Shown here piece after piece: positions 1 through 11,413 of a stretch of 64,000 nt of DNA. A program made the translations under genes and the position numbers. Every line of letters begins with the position of its first letter. Positions within the stretch are counted from its first letter, which is position 1. Below the pieces are notes generated by a model, which saw only the letters and a list, made by a program, of their open reading frames with translations, was not told where the DNA came from and ran no database searches. Source of the DNA: Camarhynchus parvulus (taxonomy: Eukaryota; Chordata; Aves; Passeriformes; Thraupidae); contig NC_044601.1 in NCBI RefSeq assembly GCF_901933205.1, positions 33,270,352-33,334,351 on the forward strand. The letters are read 5' to 3'.

Positions 1-1451
1 TTAGGATCAGCCCATCAAATGCCTGACAGCATTTGTAACCAACCTTCCAGCTGTCAGCACTAGTCCTTGAGCATAATGAACCTACCACTTTCTAACTCCC
101 CAGCAGTCTGTTCATTCAGTCTGTACCTCTCTCTGGTTACGAGCATGAGGGACCCTTCTGAAAAGCTACAGTAAAGGTAAAAAATAGCTGCTGCTCTCCA
201 CCTGTCAGCAAACACACCAAGCAATGGCAGTGAGGCTGGTCATACACACGATGCCCCTTATAAAACTAGGCTGACTATTCCAGCCTTGTTATTTTTGAAT
301 ATGTATGCTTTGTGGGTAGAGATTCTGTCATTCAGTGGAGCATGTAATTAAACCCCAAGTATCCTGATATTTCCTTCTAACACAGCAGCTAAACTGTGTG
401 CTTTGAGTGTGCCCCAATAGCTAGGTGCATCAAGGAGCCAGTAAATAAAATGCTCTTAAAGATGCCAGCAGGGCAGTGAGAGTCCCCTCTCTGGGCCAGG
501 CTGGACCACACTGGTTAATACATCCAGCTAAGTTTGACCAAGTACTTCTTTCAGTTTAGGCAGAAGAAGCACTCTTCCAAATTACTTGTTTTGGCTCTTG
601 CAAACTGGATTTAGGCCATAAATCATGGAAGTGCTTCTTTGGGTTTTGGATTTAAAACCTCTCGTTTAAATGCCACTGTCTCGCACTTCATTAAAATGTA
701 TAAATAGTTACTCTGATGCTCTATATCTTGCAACATTCCAATTGTCTCAAAGAGTGCATAATTTTTACATGACCATGTGGAGATTTTGTAAGGAGAGTGA
801 TCTCACATCCTGTACATGTTGCATTTTTAACATACTGACTGATGGATGGTGTATTTTCAGCACAGAATTTGGAGCAAGACATACTATATAGATGAGAACA
901 AAATTTACAAACTTATAACAATTTTTTTACTTGCTTGAATTGTACTTGGAGCCCAGCCTGATGACTAAAAGAAAAAATAGTGCTAGAAAAAGATTTCAAG
1001 ATTAGGTTCCACACAGTTTTTTCTTTCTTTTCAAATAATGCTTCAAATAATACTTGCTCTGAAAGGGGTATCTTGCCCTAATACTCCATAATTTTAAACC
1101 TGGACTATCACTGCCCTCAGTTAAATTACAAAATTTCTTGCATGTGTTACTTTTGCACAATTAGTCTGGGCTGCGGGCATATACATTTCACATTTTGTTA
1201 GAATAATTAGGTTACAATGTTTTACAGGGTCAATATTAAACATTGTTAAAAAGAACATTCTTTTTCCCCAACTGCAATTTGTAACAGCTCACTAGAAGAA
1301 AAGAAATTTAATTTCATCTAGCAGGGGATTATGCATCCATTAAAGTACTCTTCCAGGACAGATTTAGATGACACATGGTGTTTCTAGTTTGCAAGGAACT
1401 TATTTCAGTATTTTGCAATTTTGATCCAATTTATCAGAAGATTTTCTTTGT

Positions 1452-1454
<3 letters not shown>
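1..1454. other. AT-rich unique sequence, no gene seen
   Basis: No open frame here resembles a known protein and none is long enough to stand out from chance. The longest, 73 codons at 670-891, has no recognisable domain. I see no repeat family with confidence. Confidence 0.6.

Positions 1455-1498
<44 letters not shown>
1455..1498. repeat. (TG)n dinucleotide microsatellite
   Basis: About 19 uninterrupted TG units run from 1455 to 1492. A TA interruption and two more TG-like units follow. Uninterrupted TG tracts of this length are usually length-polymorphic and can adopt Z-DNA under supercoiling. There is no coding context. Confidence 0.95.
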
Positions 1499-1499
<1 letters not shown>

Positions 1500-2330
1500 T
1501 TCATAGAATCCAGTTTACATATACACCCTAGTAAGGATTAGGAAGCTCTGTCACAGCAACTTGAAGTCTTCCGGTTCTTCAAGAAGGATCTAGGTCACTC
1601 AGGACTTCCAGAGAGTCCACTGTATTTTCAGGAGCCAAAATCCTGAAAGCCAAGAAGGAATTTGAGGAGACCAGGGATTCTTAAACTACTTTTTGGAAAT
1701 GATAGTTGTCATGAAATACTGACTCAAAAAAACCCCAACCAATAACCAAAATAAATATTATCTTCTATTAAATAGAAGAATCTAAATATTTAGTCTGTCT
1801 TCATCTTAGTATCTCTATCAATAACCATTAAAATTTTACATCAATGTTCAGTTTAATGCAGAATTGTCTACATCCACATAAAAATTTTGTACTGGAGACA
1901 TGACTCCAGAAAGACAACACTGATTTTACTGGGGCAGCAAAGTTAGGGGGAACATAGCAACTCAATGAACAACATGATGAGCTTTGACAGATGCACAGTG
2001 CATTCCACAAATGAGTTGTCTAAACTAGCCAGCTCTAGAGCAGGGATGGGCTAAAGCAGAGAAAGAAATGTGTGTAGCCAAATACCATAATCAGAGATTT
2101 TTCTGCCAAATTACTATTGAAGTCTCCTGCCACAAAGCAAAGGCACACTAATTTTAAGTATTTAATTTTTTAAATGAAGTTCTATAGTGAAATGCAGAGA
2201 GATATTTTCATTCCACACGGGAAGCAGTTAGCATAACAAAGTAAGAGAAAAGTGCTGTAAATCTCCATTTAATAAAACCAAAGAAATAATAAAGAGGCGA
2301 ATGTAAGGTTGGAATATATCAGAACTATAT
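1499..2330. other. Unique AT-rich sequence, no gene seen
   Basis: Nothing recognisable beyond ordinary non-coding sequence. The 60-codon minus-strand frame at 1828-2010 has no identifiable domain and is likely chance. Confidence 0.5.
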
Positions 2331-2750
2331 AGAATAATAAAATAGTTTGAGTTGGGAGAGACCTTTAAAGGTCATCTGCCTAAAACCACTCCGTCGATAG
2401 CTCAAGTTGCCCAAAACCCCACCTGACCTGGCCCCTGAGCACTTCCAGGGCCTTCCCTCTTTAGCCCTCCTCTGGACTCACTTGAACAGGTCCATGCACT
2501 GGATGCAGCCCAGCACACGTTTGGCTTTCTGGGCTGGGAGAGCCCATGGTTGGGTCGTATCCTTCTCATCAGGGCTGCTTTGCCCAGCCTGTATTGTGTT
2601 TGCAATTGTCCTGATCATGGTCCTTGCACTTTGCTTTCTTAAGCTTCATGAAAGAACCTTCTCAGAGACCTGACTCACAAGCCTATCAGTGTCCCTTTGG
2701 ATTGCATCCCTTCCCCACTGCATGCCTTTTTACCACACGTCTAGTACAAT
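2331..2750 (-). mobile_element. CR1 LINE 3' fragment, internally deleted
   Basis: The plus strand reads the reverse complement of an avian CR1 3' region. A decayed tail at about 2331-2345 leads into GTTGGGAGAGACCTTTAAAG and then the 'GCCCAAAACCCCACCTGACC' block. The sequence then jumps to the 'CCCTCCTCTGGACTCACTTG' block, and later to 'CAGCCTGTATTGTGTTTG' and the 'GTCCCTTTGGATTGCATCCC' block. Against the family order, the stretch between the first two blocks is missing, so there is an internal deletion. The element lies in minus orientation with its 3' end on the left, and it is 5'-truncated near 2750, as is usual for CR1. No protein function survives. Open frames on both strands here (60-90 codons) are by-products of the repeat. 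Confidence 0.9.
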
Positions 2751-2816
2751 CCCCTTGCAGTGGGCAAATAATACAATTTCTAAATAAAGCTCCCCTTATT
2801 ATTTTACTACCCTTTA

Positions 2817-2858
2817 CTTTTTTTTTCTTTTTTTTTCTTTTTCTTTTTTCTTTCATAG
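2817..2858 (+). repeat. Polypyrimidine tract ending in AG
   Basis: An uninterrupted run of 38 pyrimidines (2817-2854, mostly T) is followed by ATAG. It resembles a splice acceptor, but no coding exon follows, so it is recorded only as low-complexity sequence. Confidence 0.8.
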
Positions 2859-3008
2859 AAGCCATAACGTTTCAGGAGCAAGAAAAAGGAAAAAAGATAA
2901 AAGAGTATAGTATCTATTCCAGGACTTTAACCTGCTTTTTTCACAAGTAACAGCCTTTCTAGAAAAAACAGAAGATTTTAAATTTATTATTCATCTAATC
3001 CAGACTGA

Positions 3009-3029
3009 GGGGGGCGGGGGGGGGAGGGG
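3009..3029 (+). repeat. G-rich island, potential G-quadruplex
   Basis: G6-C-G9-A-G4 forms three G-runs separated by single bases. The nine-G run can itself donate two stacks, so an intramolecular quadruplex is geometrically possible. It stands alone in AT-rich surroundings. Confidence 0.7.
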
Positions 3030-5320
3030 AAATCAGAAAAACCTTATGATCATGCCAACCAAAAAACCTGCTTTCAGGTCTGACTTCAAACTGAAGAAAT
3101 ACATTTTATACTCTAAATCTTTTAAGTTTTTAAATAATTCTACCATTCAAAAGCAAATGAAAGGCATAACTTCTCAGGGAAAACCCTTCATTAGCTTTAA
3201 GCAGGCCTATCTGTATAATAGTACTGTGTTATTAAATATCTTAATTTAAGATTGTGATCTGAACATCAATTTGTGGCTGAAGCAAACAGAACATTTATGC
3301 ATTATATGAGACAAGAAACAGAAAAATTATTCTCAATCTGTTGTGGAAATTATCTGGGTGTTCTTATGCTGGAATACTTCATGAACTCAAGTCACCTTCA
3401 GGCTTTTGAACTCCAGGCTTGTGGTAGCAGAAATAGACAGGACTCTTTGACGTATAATGTCATTATATTTTGTCTCTGTAGCATGGCCTCAGCTCTTGAG
3501 CATTTCCTTATTTTAATGTGACTGAGAACCTGCCCTGTTCTTTTCTGCCCATTGTTGCTCATTCTGTCATACACTTCTGAAATGCCATGGAGATATTCCT
3601 CCTGAGGCAGGGAGCATAAAAGCTCTAATTTTGACAATAATGTGATGTAACCTGACAACGCGTCACTAAATGTCATCCACTGTAAACCTGAAAAAAGGCA
3701 AATAGCTCTAGCTAAGATTGTGTAGGAGCACAACACAGCCCTACTTCACTATAGAGAAAACATCACTATCCTCATCTACAACAAAATGTCACATTTTACC
3801 CTTGCATGCCTTCTCAGTTAGGAACAATGAATTTCTTGCTGCCATAAAACAAAAAATTCCCGAAAGTGACAAAGAATTAATAAATTACTCGTGGAAAAAT
3901 CAGCACATTCTATTGACAAAATACTTCAGCTATAATAAAAACTAGCAGAAACAAATACTCAATCCTATTTTCTCCCATGTGATATGCTTTACCTCAGGTT
4001 AAATTTCTTTTTTGCTGTTGATTTTACATCCTTTTCCAAGCTAAATGCAACCATCATGTTTGATAATAATGAGAACACTTCATTTTTTTTTTTTCTTTGC
4101 ATACCTTAGAAATCTGTCAGAGGGCTTCATTTCAGTTGGAGTGAGTAACATCCTGTTCTTATGCACGAGGTTACATTTCTCATCAAAACCCCTTCACTCG
4201 ATTGTGGAAGGAGGAAAATGGCTGGTGAAGCAGCATAAAAAATCCTTTTTTTTTTTTTTTTTTAGTAACCACTGCTTTATTCTTTGCTTTTATGTGGTAT
4301 TAAGGTTGTGAAAAAGAGATGTATGTAATGGTTTCTTTGATACACTTTAAGCAGCTCAACTGGAGATTGGGAAATCTTGTCATAGTAAACAGTTTCTCCT
4401 CCTATGAAAGACAAAAGAACTTTTTGACTAGTTCTTAGTCAGACTAAATAATTGTCTGAAATATTATTTTTTTAAATATTCTGGATTTCTACCAAAGCTG
4501 ATGCCTGCTTGAGGAGATCAGTTCCATTTTTACAGTTTCACTTCATTATTAGGTCAGAATTAGGCTGCTGTGTCCATTCACTAAAAGAGTAATTTAGATT
4601 AAGTTTTATAAAGATACATGTTATAAAATGGGAACATAAGGCTAAATCTACATGTTTTGGCATAATTTTCATTTGCAAAATGGCTTTTATTTTCCATCTC
4701 TTCCATCACATCATGTAACTGAAGGGTTTTGAAGCGTGGCTTCTACCTAATGAACTTTTACAAAGAAGCAAGGAAAACTGCATAATTCTGAAATTAATGA
4801 ATAGCCCTGAAATTAAAAGTTTGTACAAAGTGCATTCTCCTTAGAATGGTGAGTGCACAGTCTCCTTTCCCAAGGAGACACCAACTCTTATTGCAATACT
4901 CCCTCAGATCTTGGGGTAATGACCTGGCTGGTGCCACCCAAGCTTCCCACCACACTGGAAATTGCTGGATGGGTTCTGCTGCAAGATCTCCTCCTACACC
5001 TAGCTACTGACCTGTCTCTTCTTTTGTCTTCCTGCTCCTTCCCTAACATTTCCCTTCCCGTTTTGTAGAGCAGGCATGACCCCACAGACCCTAAGTTTCA
5101 AAAATGTCCCTGTGCTTCCTTGCAAGACTTGAGGCCATGGTGCTCTGTGCTTCAGAAAATCAGGAAAAGATAAATGTCTTTTCTGAGTGCTATTTAATAA
5201 TTAAATTGGAAAGAAGTATTCATCTTCTTCCTCGGCTGAAGGAAAAAAAAAACTAATAAAAAACTAGAGGCAAAATGTGAAAAGAACAAAGTTGAAGAAT
5301 ATCCATAAATTAAAATAACT
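3030..5320. other. AT-rich unique sequence with T homopolymers, no gene seen
   Basis: No supported gene. The stretch includes oligo-T runs near 4082-4094 and 4246-4263 (18 T, followed by AG). The overlapping open frames at 3398-3736 (minus, 112 codons) and 3273-3521 (plus, 82 codons) show no domain or signal I can recognise. Confidence 0.5.
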
Positions 5321-5400
5321 AAATATATATAATATAATAATATAACTCTATATATATAATAATATATTATATTTATAATATTGTAATAAAATAAAATACT
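5321..5400. repeat. AT-only low-complexity tract
   Basis: Almost pure A/T with repeated TATA and AATAT words. It is prone to slippage and unwinding. No unit is regular enough to call a defined microsatellite. Confidence 0.85.
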
Positions 5401-8400
5401 AAAATATCCATAAATAGAAAGGAACTATTATATAAATTTAGATGGAAATTTAAAAAAATGTATAAGCCAATTAAATGGCCTAAAATTAAAAAAAAATAAT
5501 ACTTTCTTTCCCTCTGCTCTCGAACACTGTGATACCTTCCTTCAGAGTCATATATCACAAGCATCTATCTTTTACAAATATGAGTAAACTTGCAATATGT
5601 AGCTAATCTGCAAATCTATAAAAGAACTATTAAATATTGAATGTTAGGACATAAATGCCCAAGAAAAATAATTAAAAATTAATAAAGTATTTGCTGGTGA
5701 TCAGATTCAAGTATTTTAGAGAAAAATTAGAAAAAGTAATCACCTAGCATAATTAATTTTTGTCATCTTTTTTTTCTTAAGAAGTTTTACAAGATAATGG
5801 ATCATCCTAGCTGAAGCTTCTAAATATTTTCATTCCTTGTATTGTAAGACTAATAGACTTCATAAATTTTAATGATTAGTTGTTTGCTCTAGAAAGAACA
5901 GAGTGTAGGCATATGGCATCCTCACAGAAGTACCAGCTTTGAGGAACAGGACTTGGGGTTCTTTCATGCAAATATTAATTTCAATTTGAGAAGCACTGAT
6001 GCTTCATGACTATAAGAAATGAACGATAAGCTTTGTAGTTATAATTTTCCTAAAAAATTGAATTTCTTGTTTAATTATGAGATAGACATATTCAGCAACC
6101 GTTAGTTGCAATACATATTGGTATAAAACTACCTTATAAAAGTAATGAAATACTATGATTAAAGCAGAATTTGCTTATGAGTACTAGATACTGTTGATTT
6201 AGAGCTGAATGCATTTTAGTTATATCATATACATTTTACTTCAATTTCTTTATTACTCTGAGAAAATTAAAACCATTACATCTCTTCCTGGAATATCTAT
6301 TTTATTTAGATTTGGAGTAGGGCTAAGCTGTGACTGTTTTGCGTCAACGAGGAAAAAGAAATAGAAAAAAAATTTGCTTACAGCATGTTTGCATTTCAAG
6401 AGTGAATAATTTGATAACAAGCAATTCTGAGACAATTAGTTATGAATCACCACCCCCTAGTACACTTCAGTATATTTTCTTCAACACTTTATCTATTTTT
6501 CATGGTAGAGGAAGCCTAAAAATGACACCTGTATATATCAGAAAAAATTTATTTGTGGATTTTAAGTTGAATTTCTTAATTTAAATTCCTCAATTAATTA
6601 CTGTTCCTCAGGAATTTATATTTAGTGATAATGTGTATACCCTTGCCACCTAATACTTCTAACAAGTCATAACTTCTGAATTTGAGCTGACTCAGTTACC
6701 TAGACTGTCTGAGTTAAACAATGATAGTCTGTCCCCCTGAACAGTTAAGTTCCAAAAACATGATGAGAGAAAAACCAAAACATAAAATCTGAAAAAGCCA
6801 TGTCGGAAAATATAAAGTCATATAAAGTAACATATCAGCTACAAATTCAAGGAGGACTAATTAATTGAAGTCATGACAGCAGCATCATACAGCAAAGTCA
6901 TTATTGAAAGACTAGTTCAGTTCTACTTAATTCTATTTTCTGTACAGATCAAATTCATGGTTTTTTCTCCCCTGAATGAAATGTATCTGTGGTTAAGATG
7001 TGGTTAAAAAAATACACAGCATGAATTTTTTGCTGTCTAAAAGGAAGTGAAGATTTCTCTTCAGCACGCACAAAAAGATCGGACTGTTCTTCCTCACCCA
7101 AGTTTTACATTGAAGCAATGTCAGCTAGAAGTGACATCTATGTAGCCATAATTTATACAGTGGAGTGAAAATTCTTGACTTGGTTTTTATAGTACATAAG
7201 AGACCTGCAGATTATGAGCTAGTATTCTATCAGAGAATGAGAGAAAGAAAGGAAAATAAGAGAATAAAAATATTAAAATATTATTGAACTGTTACAAGGT
7301 ATAGCTCTATAAATCTTGGTTCTTGTATATTAGAGGATAGGCTGTCTTGGGATTATCTCCCTACCCTATAACTCAGATTGAAGATTGATCATATCTAAGA
7401 TCTGAAATAGTGTGGTTAACTTTTATTCCCTATTCATTTTCATTTTTTAGCACCCTCAGTTCCACAATTTAGCCAGGTCCAGTAGGGAAGTGCCCAAGTA
7501 TCTCAATAGGCTCTTCTCTAAACATCTCCACAGTAAACAACTAGACAGAAAAGAAACCCAAACAACCCAATAAAAAACCAATAAAATGCTCAACAAAAAC
7601 CCAGTTTAAATGCTTTTGCTTTTTTCTTAGACGATAGCCAGCTTTTTCAGATCTGTGTACCTCAGCTAATTCTGTGAGCTCTTCAAAAGATGGGAGATGT
7701 GCCCTAACCCTGCTCTGAGAGCTGCTGCTTTATTATCAGCTTAGGTAAAAGTCAGCACAAACATCCTTGATTCCTTCTTTGGAACTCAAACCTGAGATCA
7801 CCTATACAGCTTGTGGTCAAAACTAATTGCAAATTAATTACTGAACCTTCTTTTCTGCTCATTGTTTGAAAGACAGATCACAACAGCGCTTTCAAAGACC
7901 TTGGGATATCTTGTTGGAAAGTAATAAGGACTCCTGAAATCATAGCAAGATGGAGGCTCTGCAACATAGTCTGTATTTCAATAAAAGCACACAGACAACT
8001 TGAACTCTAGCTGCCTGGATGTCTCTTACAAGATGGTGGTTTGACAGATTTTGTCAGTGGTGTAAGATTTTGGCATCTCTTGAAAGTACAACCAGCAGCA
8101 GCTTGAACATGGCTTATGTTCAGTCAGTGGGAATCTTTCCAAAGTCATTGAACTTAGATTTGGTCGTGTTGCAGAGAACAAACCTGCAGTACTTGTTAGG
8201 TTGTGGCATTAGTATCTGCTTATACAAATTAATTGTATGCAAAACTAATGCTAAGTCAGCATGCTTCTGGTGCACAAAAACTCTGAAAATGTAGTCTTGG
8301 CAAATATTAACTTCTACTACGCATTGACAAGAGAGGAAAAAATGAAAGCTTTGCCAAATGCCATAAAACAACAGTGGCAATAAGGTTTTTAAATCTCTGA

Positions 8401-8745
8401 AAAAGAGGAAGTGGAGAATTCTGTTCTTCCTATAAGGAACTATGATGCCACTACCTTTTCACTGAAAAGGAATTGCTAAGAGAAGTTCTGTTTACAGTTA
8501 TACTCATTTATGTATACATAGTCTTCTCTGTACACTAGCCTTTTCCCTTATAGTCACAAAATGTTTGAAAAACTCAATAATTTCTTTGATGTATGTTGAT
8601 TTTACCAATAAACAGCATTTTTAATGCCAGCAACAATGTTGCTAAATTATCATAAATTGGACTTAATTTATAAGATTTTACCATTATCCTGTTGTATCAT
8701 TCTTGTATTATGCTGCTATGTCTAACTTCTTGCTGAGCACATTTT
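5401..8745. other. AT-rich unique sequence, no gene seen
   Basis: No recognisable gene or repeat family. Frames at 8019-8294 (plus) and 8120-8380 (minus) overlap on opposite strands and lack recognisable domains. Confidence 0.5.
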
Positions 8746-8750
8746 GTAAG
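8746..8750. repeat. Left target-site duplication (GTAAG) of ERVL-type LTR
   Basis: GTAAG directly precedes the TG terminus at 8751 and recurs directly after the CA terminus at 9969-9973. Five-base duplications are characteristic of ERVL-class integration. Confidence 0.85.
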
Positions 8751-9113
8751 TGTATTGGGTCTGACTGAGGTAAAGTTCCCAGCCCTCACAGTGCTGTGCT
8801 TTGCACTGGTTGCTGGCAGGCTGCTGACAGCACACCCTGCTTTGGCTGCTGCCGAGCAGTCCTGTCCCTCTGACATTGCCCCACATCAAAGGGCTGGGAG
8901 GGCACACAGCCAGGGCAGCTGTCCCAAACTAGCCAAAGGGATATTCCATGCCATATCTCACCAGCTCAGATAGAAAAGGTAAGGGAGGGAGGAGGGATGG
9001 GCAGGCCTTTGTTGCTCCACACTGTTCGCCTTCCAGAATAGCTGCTATGTGTGCTGCAGCCCTGCTACCCAGGAAGGGTCTGAACATCACTCATTGATGG
9101 GAAGTACAGACTG

Positions 9114-9119
9114 ACTTTT
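9114..9119. repeat. Left target-site duplication (ACTTTT) of nested ERVK-type LTR
   Basis: ACTTTT precedes the TG terminus at 9120 and recurs at 9798-9803 after the CA terminus. A six-base duplication fits ERVK-class integration. Confidence 0.85.
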
Positions 9120-9797
9120 TGTTGGGAAGGATGAAAGTTTGACAAGAAAGTCTCACAGATATGTATGCTTAGCAGAAAGATTTTTAAATGTAGAGTCTCA
9201 TGAAGGAATAGAGACGGAAGCAAGTTTTGGTATAGAAGAAAAGAATTGCTGAGCCAGTCTTACTTGATAACCAAGAAGGCAAAGGGTATGTTAGAAGGGG
9301 TTACTTAGAAGGGGTTTTTATGACTCAGAGAGAAGAATAAACCCACCTCAAACAAGAAGATGTTTTTACTAAGCAGGAAGATAGCACAGGCAAACAAGCC
9401 TGCTGATGGGGCAAGTAGAAAAAAGGTCTCAGAATTTTCCACTGCAAGAAAACTGAAAAACAACTTCTAGCTTAAACTGTAATGTACTAACTTTTAGTGA
9501 TTGGAGAATAGTAACATGAATATGGTAATTATAGTAGTTATGATAGGCTATAGATAATAGTTAAGGTGTAGATTGGTTCTACTGTATTAAGATGCTAAGC
9601 AAAAAAAAGTATATAAAGTATATATATGCAATGTAACCAAAACCAAAGGGTCTCCAGGCCTGCCTGCAGCTGGAGCTGACAGCTGTAGGCACAGGCTCTG
9701 TTGCCCATGACCCTGGACTGCTGTAACCTCTTGGATGGAATAAACTGCATTTTGGAGACCTGCCTGGAGTCCCACATCTCTCATTTAGGCTCTTTCA
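9120..9797 (+). mobile_element. ERVK-type solo LTR nested inside the ERVL LTR
   Basis: This 678-bp LTR starts TGTTGGGAAGGATG and ends AGGCTCTTTCA, with TG...CA termini and a perfect 6-bp duplication on each side. Standard LTR parts are visible. A long purine-rich U3 is followed by a TATA box (TATATAAA, 9610-9617). The R-like segment has a canonical AATAAA poly(A) signal at 9739-9744, and a short U5 follows. TATA and poly(A) signals lie about 120 bp apart, as expected. No gag, pol or env is present, so it is a solo LTR. It must be younger than its host LTR. Its intact ends, duplication and signals suggest fairly recent insertion, which is inference. Sixty-codon minus frames at 9587-9784 are antisense by-products. 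Confidence 0.9.
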
Positions 9798-9803
9798 ACT
9801 TTT
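9798..9803. repeat. Right target-site duplication (ACTTTT) of nested LTR
   Basis: Exact copy of 9114-9119, lying between the end of the nested LTR and the resumed ERVL LTR sequence. Confidence 0.85.
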
Positions 9804-9968
9804 CCTTCTGCTTATGCGAACACAAACTTCTGCTTTTCCTGTAATTTTGCTTTAGAAAACTGCCTTATCTCAACCTACTAGTTGTTTTCCATCTCTGTCT
9901 TCCCTGTCCTACTGAGAAAGGGAGTGATGGCATGTCACCTGGCACTCAGCCAAGGTCAAACCACTACA

Positions 9969-9973
9969 GTAAG
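9969..9973. repeat. Right target-site duplication (GTAAG) of ERVL-type LTR
   Basis: Exact copy of 8746-8750, directly following the CA terminus at 9968. Confidence 0.85.
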
Positions 9974-10445
9974 TAATGACAAAATGTGTAGAGATATTAA
10001 TATTTGCAGAAAATGCAGACATTATTTTCAGACATCAGGAAATGTCAGTAACACTTCAGAAGAAGATCATCTGACTCCTTACAAAACTATTTTCCAAAGA
10101 TCTTTCTCCCTTCTAAGAGACTATCCTCACAACTTCATTTTTGCATAAGGTTAAAGAAGCAGAATTAGATGATCAGACCTACTGCAAAGTATGCCATTTT
10201 CTCATTCCTATATTTAGAAACAATGATGCTGTATTTGAAAAAAAGAATAATTATTGTCTTTTGAAATATGTATGCATAATTCAAACTGCTTCTCTTCATG
10301 CTCCATGGAGAAAGACATCACATATTCTTCTGCTATTTTTTTATCATAAAGGATGTAATTATATTTCTATAATATCAGATAGGATTTTCTTTCCCAGATT
10401 TTTTCACAAAATAATGATCTTTAATGAGAGCGAATTTTACCATTA
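9974..10445. other. AT-rich unique sequence, no gene seen
   Basis: This lies between two LTRs. Open frames at 9882-10148 and 10141-10485 start or end inside LTR sequence and have no recognisable domains. Confidence 0.5.
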
Positions 10446-11408
10446 TGCTGGTTTCAATACCAGCCAGAAAATAGACTTGAAATAGCCACTCCCCTTCGCC
10501 CATCCCTTCCAGTAAGGGAAGGACAAAAGCAGAGATTATGGGTTGAGATAACAATTTACTGAAAGCACAAAGCAATGGAATAAGATCCACACAATAACAG
10601 CAGTATTAATAGCAAAAAATATACAGAAAGAGAAGGTGCTTTATGCACCAAAAAGTGTTTACTGCTGGGAACACAAAGCCAAGATGGCACACAACCCTGA
10701 AGGTCATGTCTGCATGGCTTCCCCACACAGAGGCATTATGATGACTGTCCCCACGCGCCACCCACGTGGCCATCAGGACCTAGGGCAAGATGGGGAGGGG
10801 GCTCCCACAGCTTCCCAACCCCCCAGACTGAAACAATGACAAACAATGGCAAACAAGCTCCCCCAAAACCAAGTCATCCCAGTCAGGATGTCGTCCCAGT
10901 CACACCAGTGTTCTGTTGAGCTCAGTTCCATGCAGGTTCCTGCACCACCTTTTTTGCTACTGTGCTGCACTGGAGGGCAATCCCATGGGTGGCTGCCCTT
11001 TTTCCAGACATTCTGATGCATTCCTTTTGGCTTGGATTTTCTGGGCTCATCTGGGCTCCCTTCCACATGGTTCAACCATCTCACCTGGGCTGGGGTTCCC
11101 ACTCTCCACTCCTCCTGTGGCAGGCTCTGTGCCAGTGCTGTCAGCTCAGCACTAGTGGGAATTTTCATTTTTTCTGCTCTCCTTTCAGCAACATGTCTTG
11201 TAGCTGTGTTCTGGAGAAAATGGGCCGGGGGTGGGGGGGCACCAGCAGTGGGAGCCAGTTGTTGAAGGGTCTGGTGTGAAGACCTTTGATGGAGAGGAGG
11301 AGGCAAAATGATGCACTTTTCATGGGGCACTCACTTTTCTCCCTGAAACCAGGCTCCTCAGCGATGATGTGCCAGGTATGGAATAACAACCTGGCCATGC
11401 CCACACCA
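10446..11408 (-). mobile_element. Degenerate solo LTR, minus sense
   Basis: This block of about 960 bp has much higher GC content than its flanks. On the minus strand it starts TGGTGTGGGCATGGCCAGG (from 11408), continues through GAGCCTGGTTTCAGGGAG, and reaches an AGTAAA-type poly(A) signal (10555-10560). A U5 with TTATCTCAACCCATAATC follows, ending ATTGAAACCAGCA at 10446. The same start and U5 words mark the LTRs at 37.7 and 45.5 kb, so it belongs to that broad group. Flanks CATTA (10441-10445) and CACTA (11409-11413) agree at four of five bases and may be a decayed 5-bp duplication. The 185-codon minus frame (10773-11330) and the plus frames at 10916-11279 lie wholly inside and match no viral or host protein I know. 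Confidence 0.8.
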
Positions 11409-11413
11409 CACTA

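Larger units (their letters stand above)
8751..9968 (+). mobile_element. ERVL-type solo LTR, interrupted by a nested LTR
   Basis: The LTR begins TGTATTGGGTCTGACTGAGG and ends GGTCAAACCACTACA. Its parts are 8751-9119 and 9804-9968, about 534 bp once the nested element and one copy of that element's target site are removed. GTAAG flanks it on both sides. Recognisable family blocks include CAAAGGGATATTCCATGCCA (U3), CTGAACATCACTCATTGATG, and the U5 end with CACCTGGCACTCAGCCAAGG. The TATA-like and poly(A) positions are eroded: the segment before CTGCCTTATCTCAACCTAC lacks a clear AATAAA. No internal retroviral genes are present, so this is a solitary LTR left by recombination between the two original LTRs. 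Sense is plus. The 72-codon frame at 8755-8973 is incidental. Confidence 0.9.

Noticed and set aside
2817..2900. Polypyrimidine tract plus AG as a splice acceptor
   Set aside because: Downstream sequence has no convincing coding exon or donor site; the tract is simple low complexity.
10773..11330. 185-codon minus-strand frame
   Set aside because: It is wholly inside a solo LTR, which does not encode protein, and resembles no gag, pol or env product.
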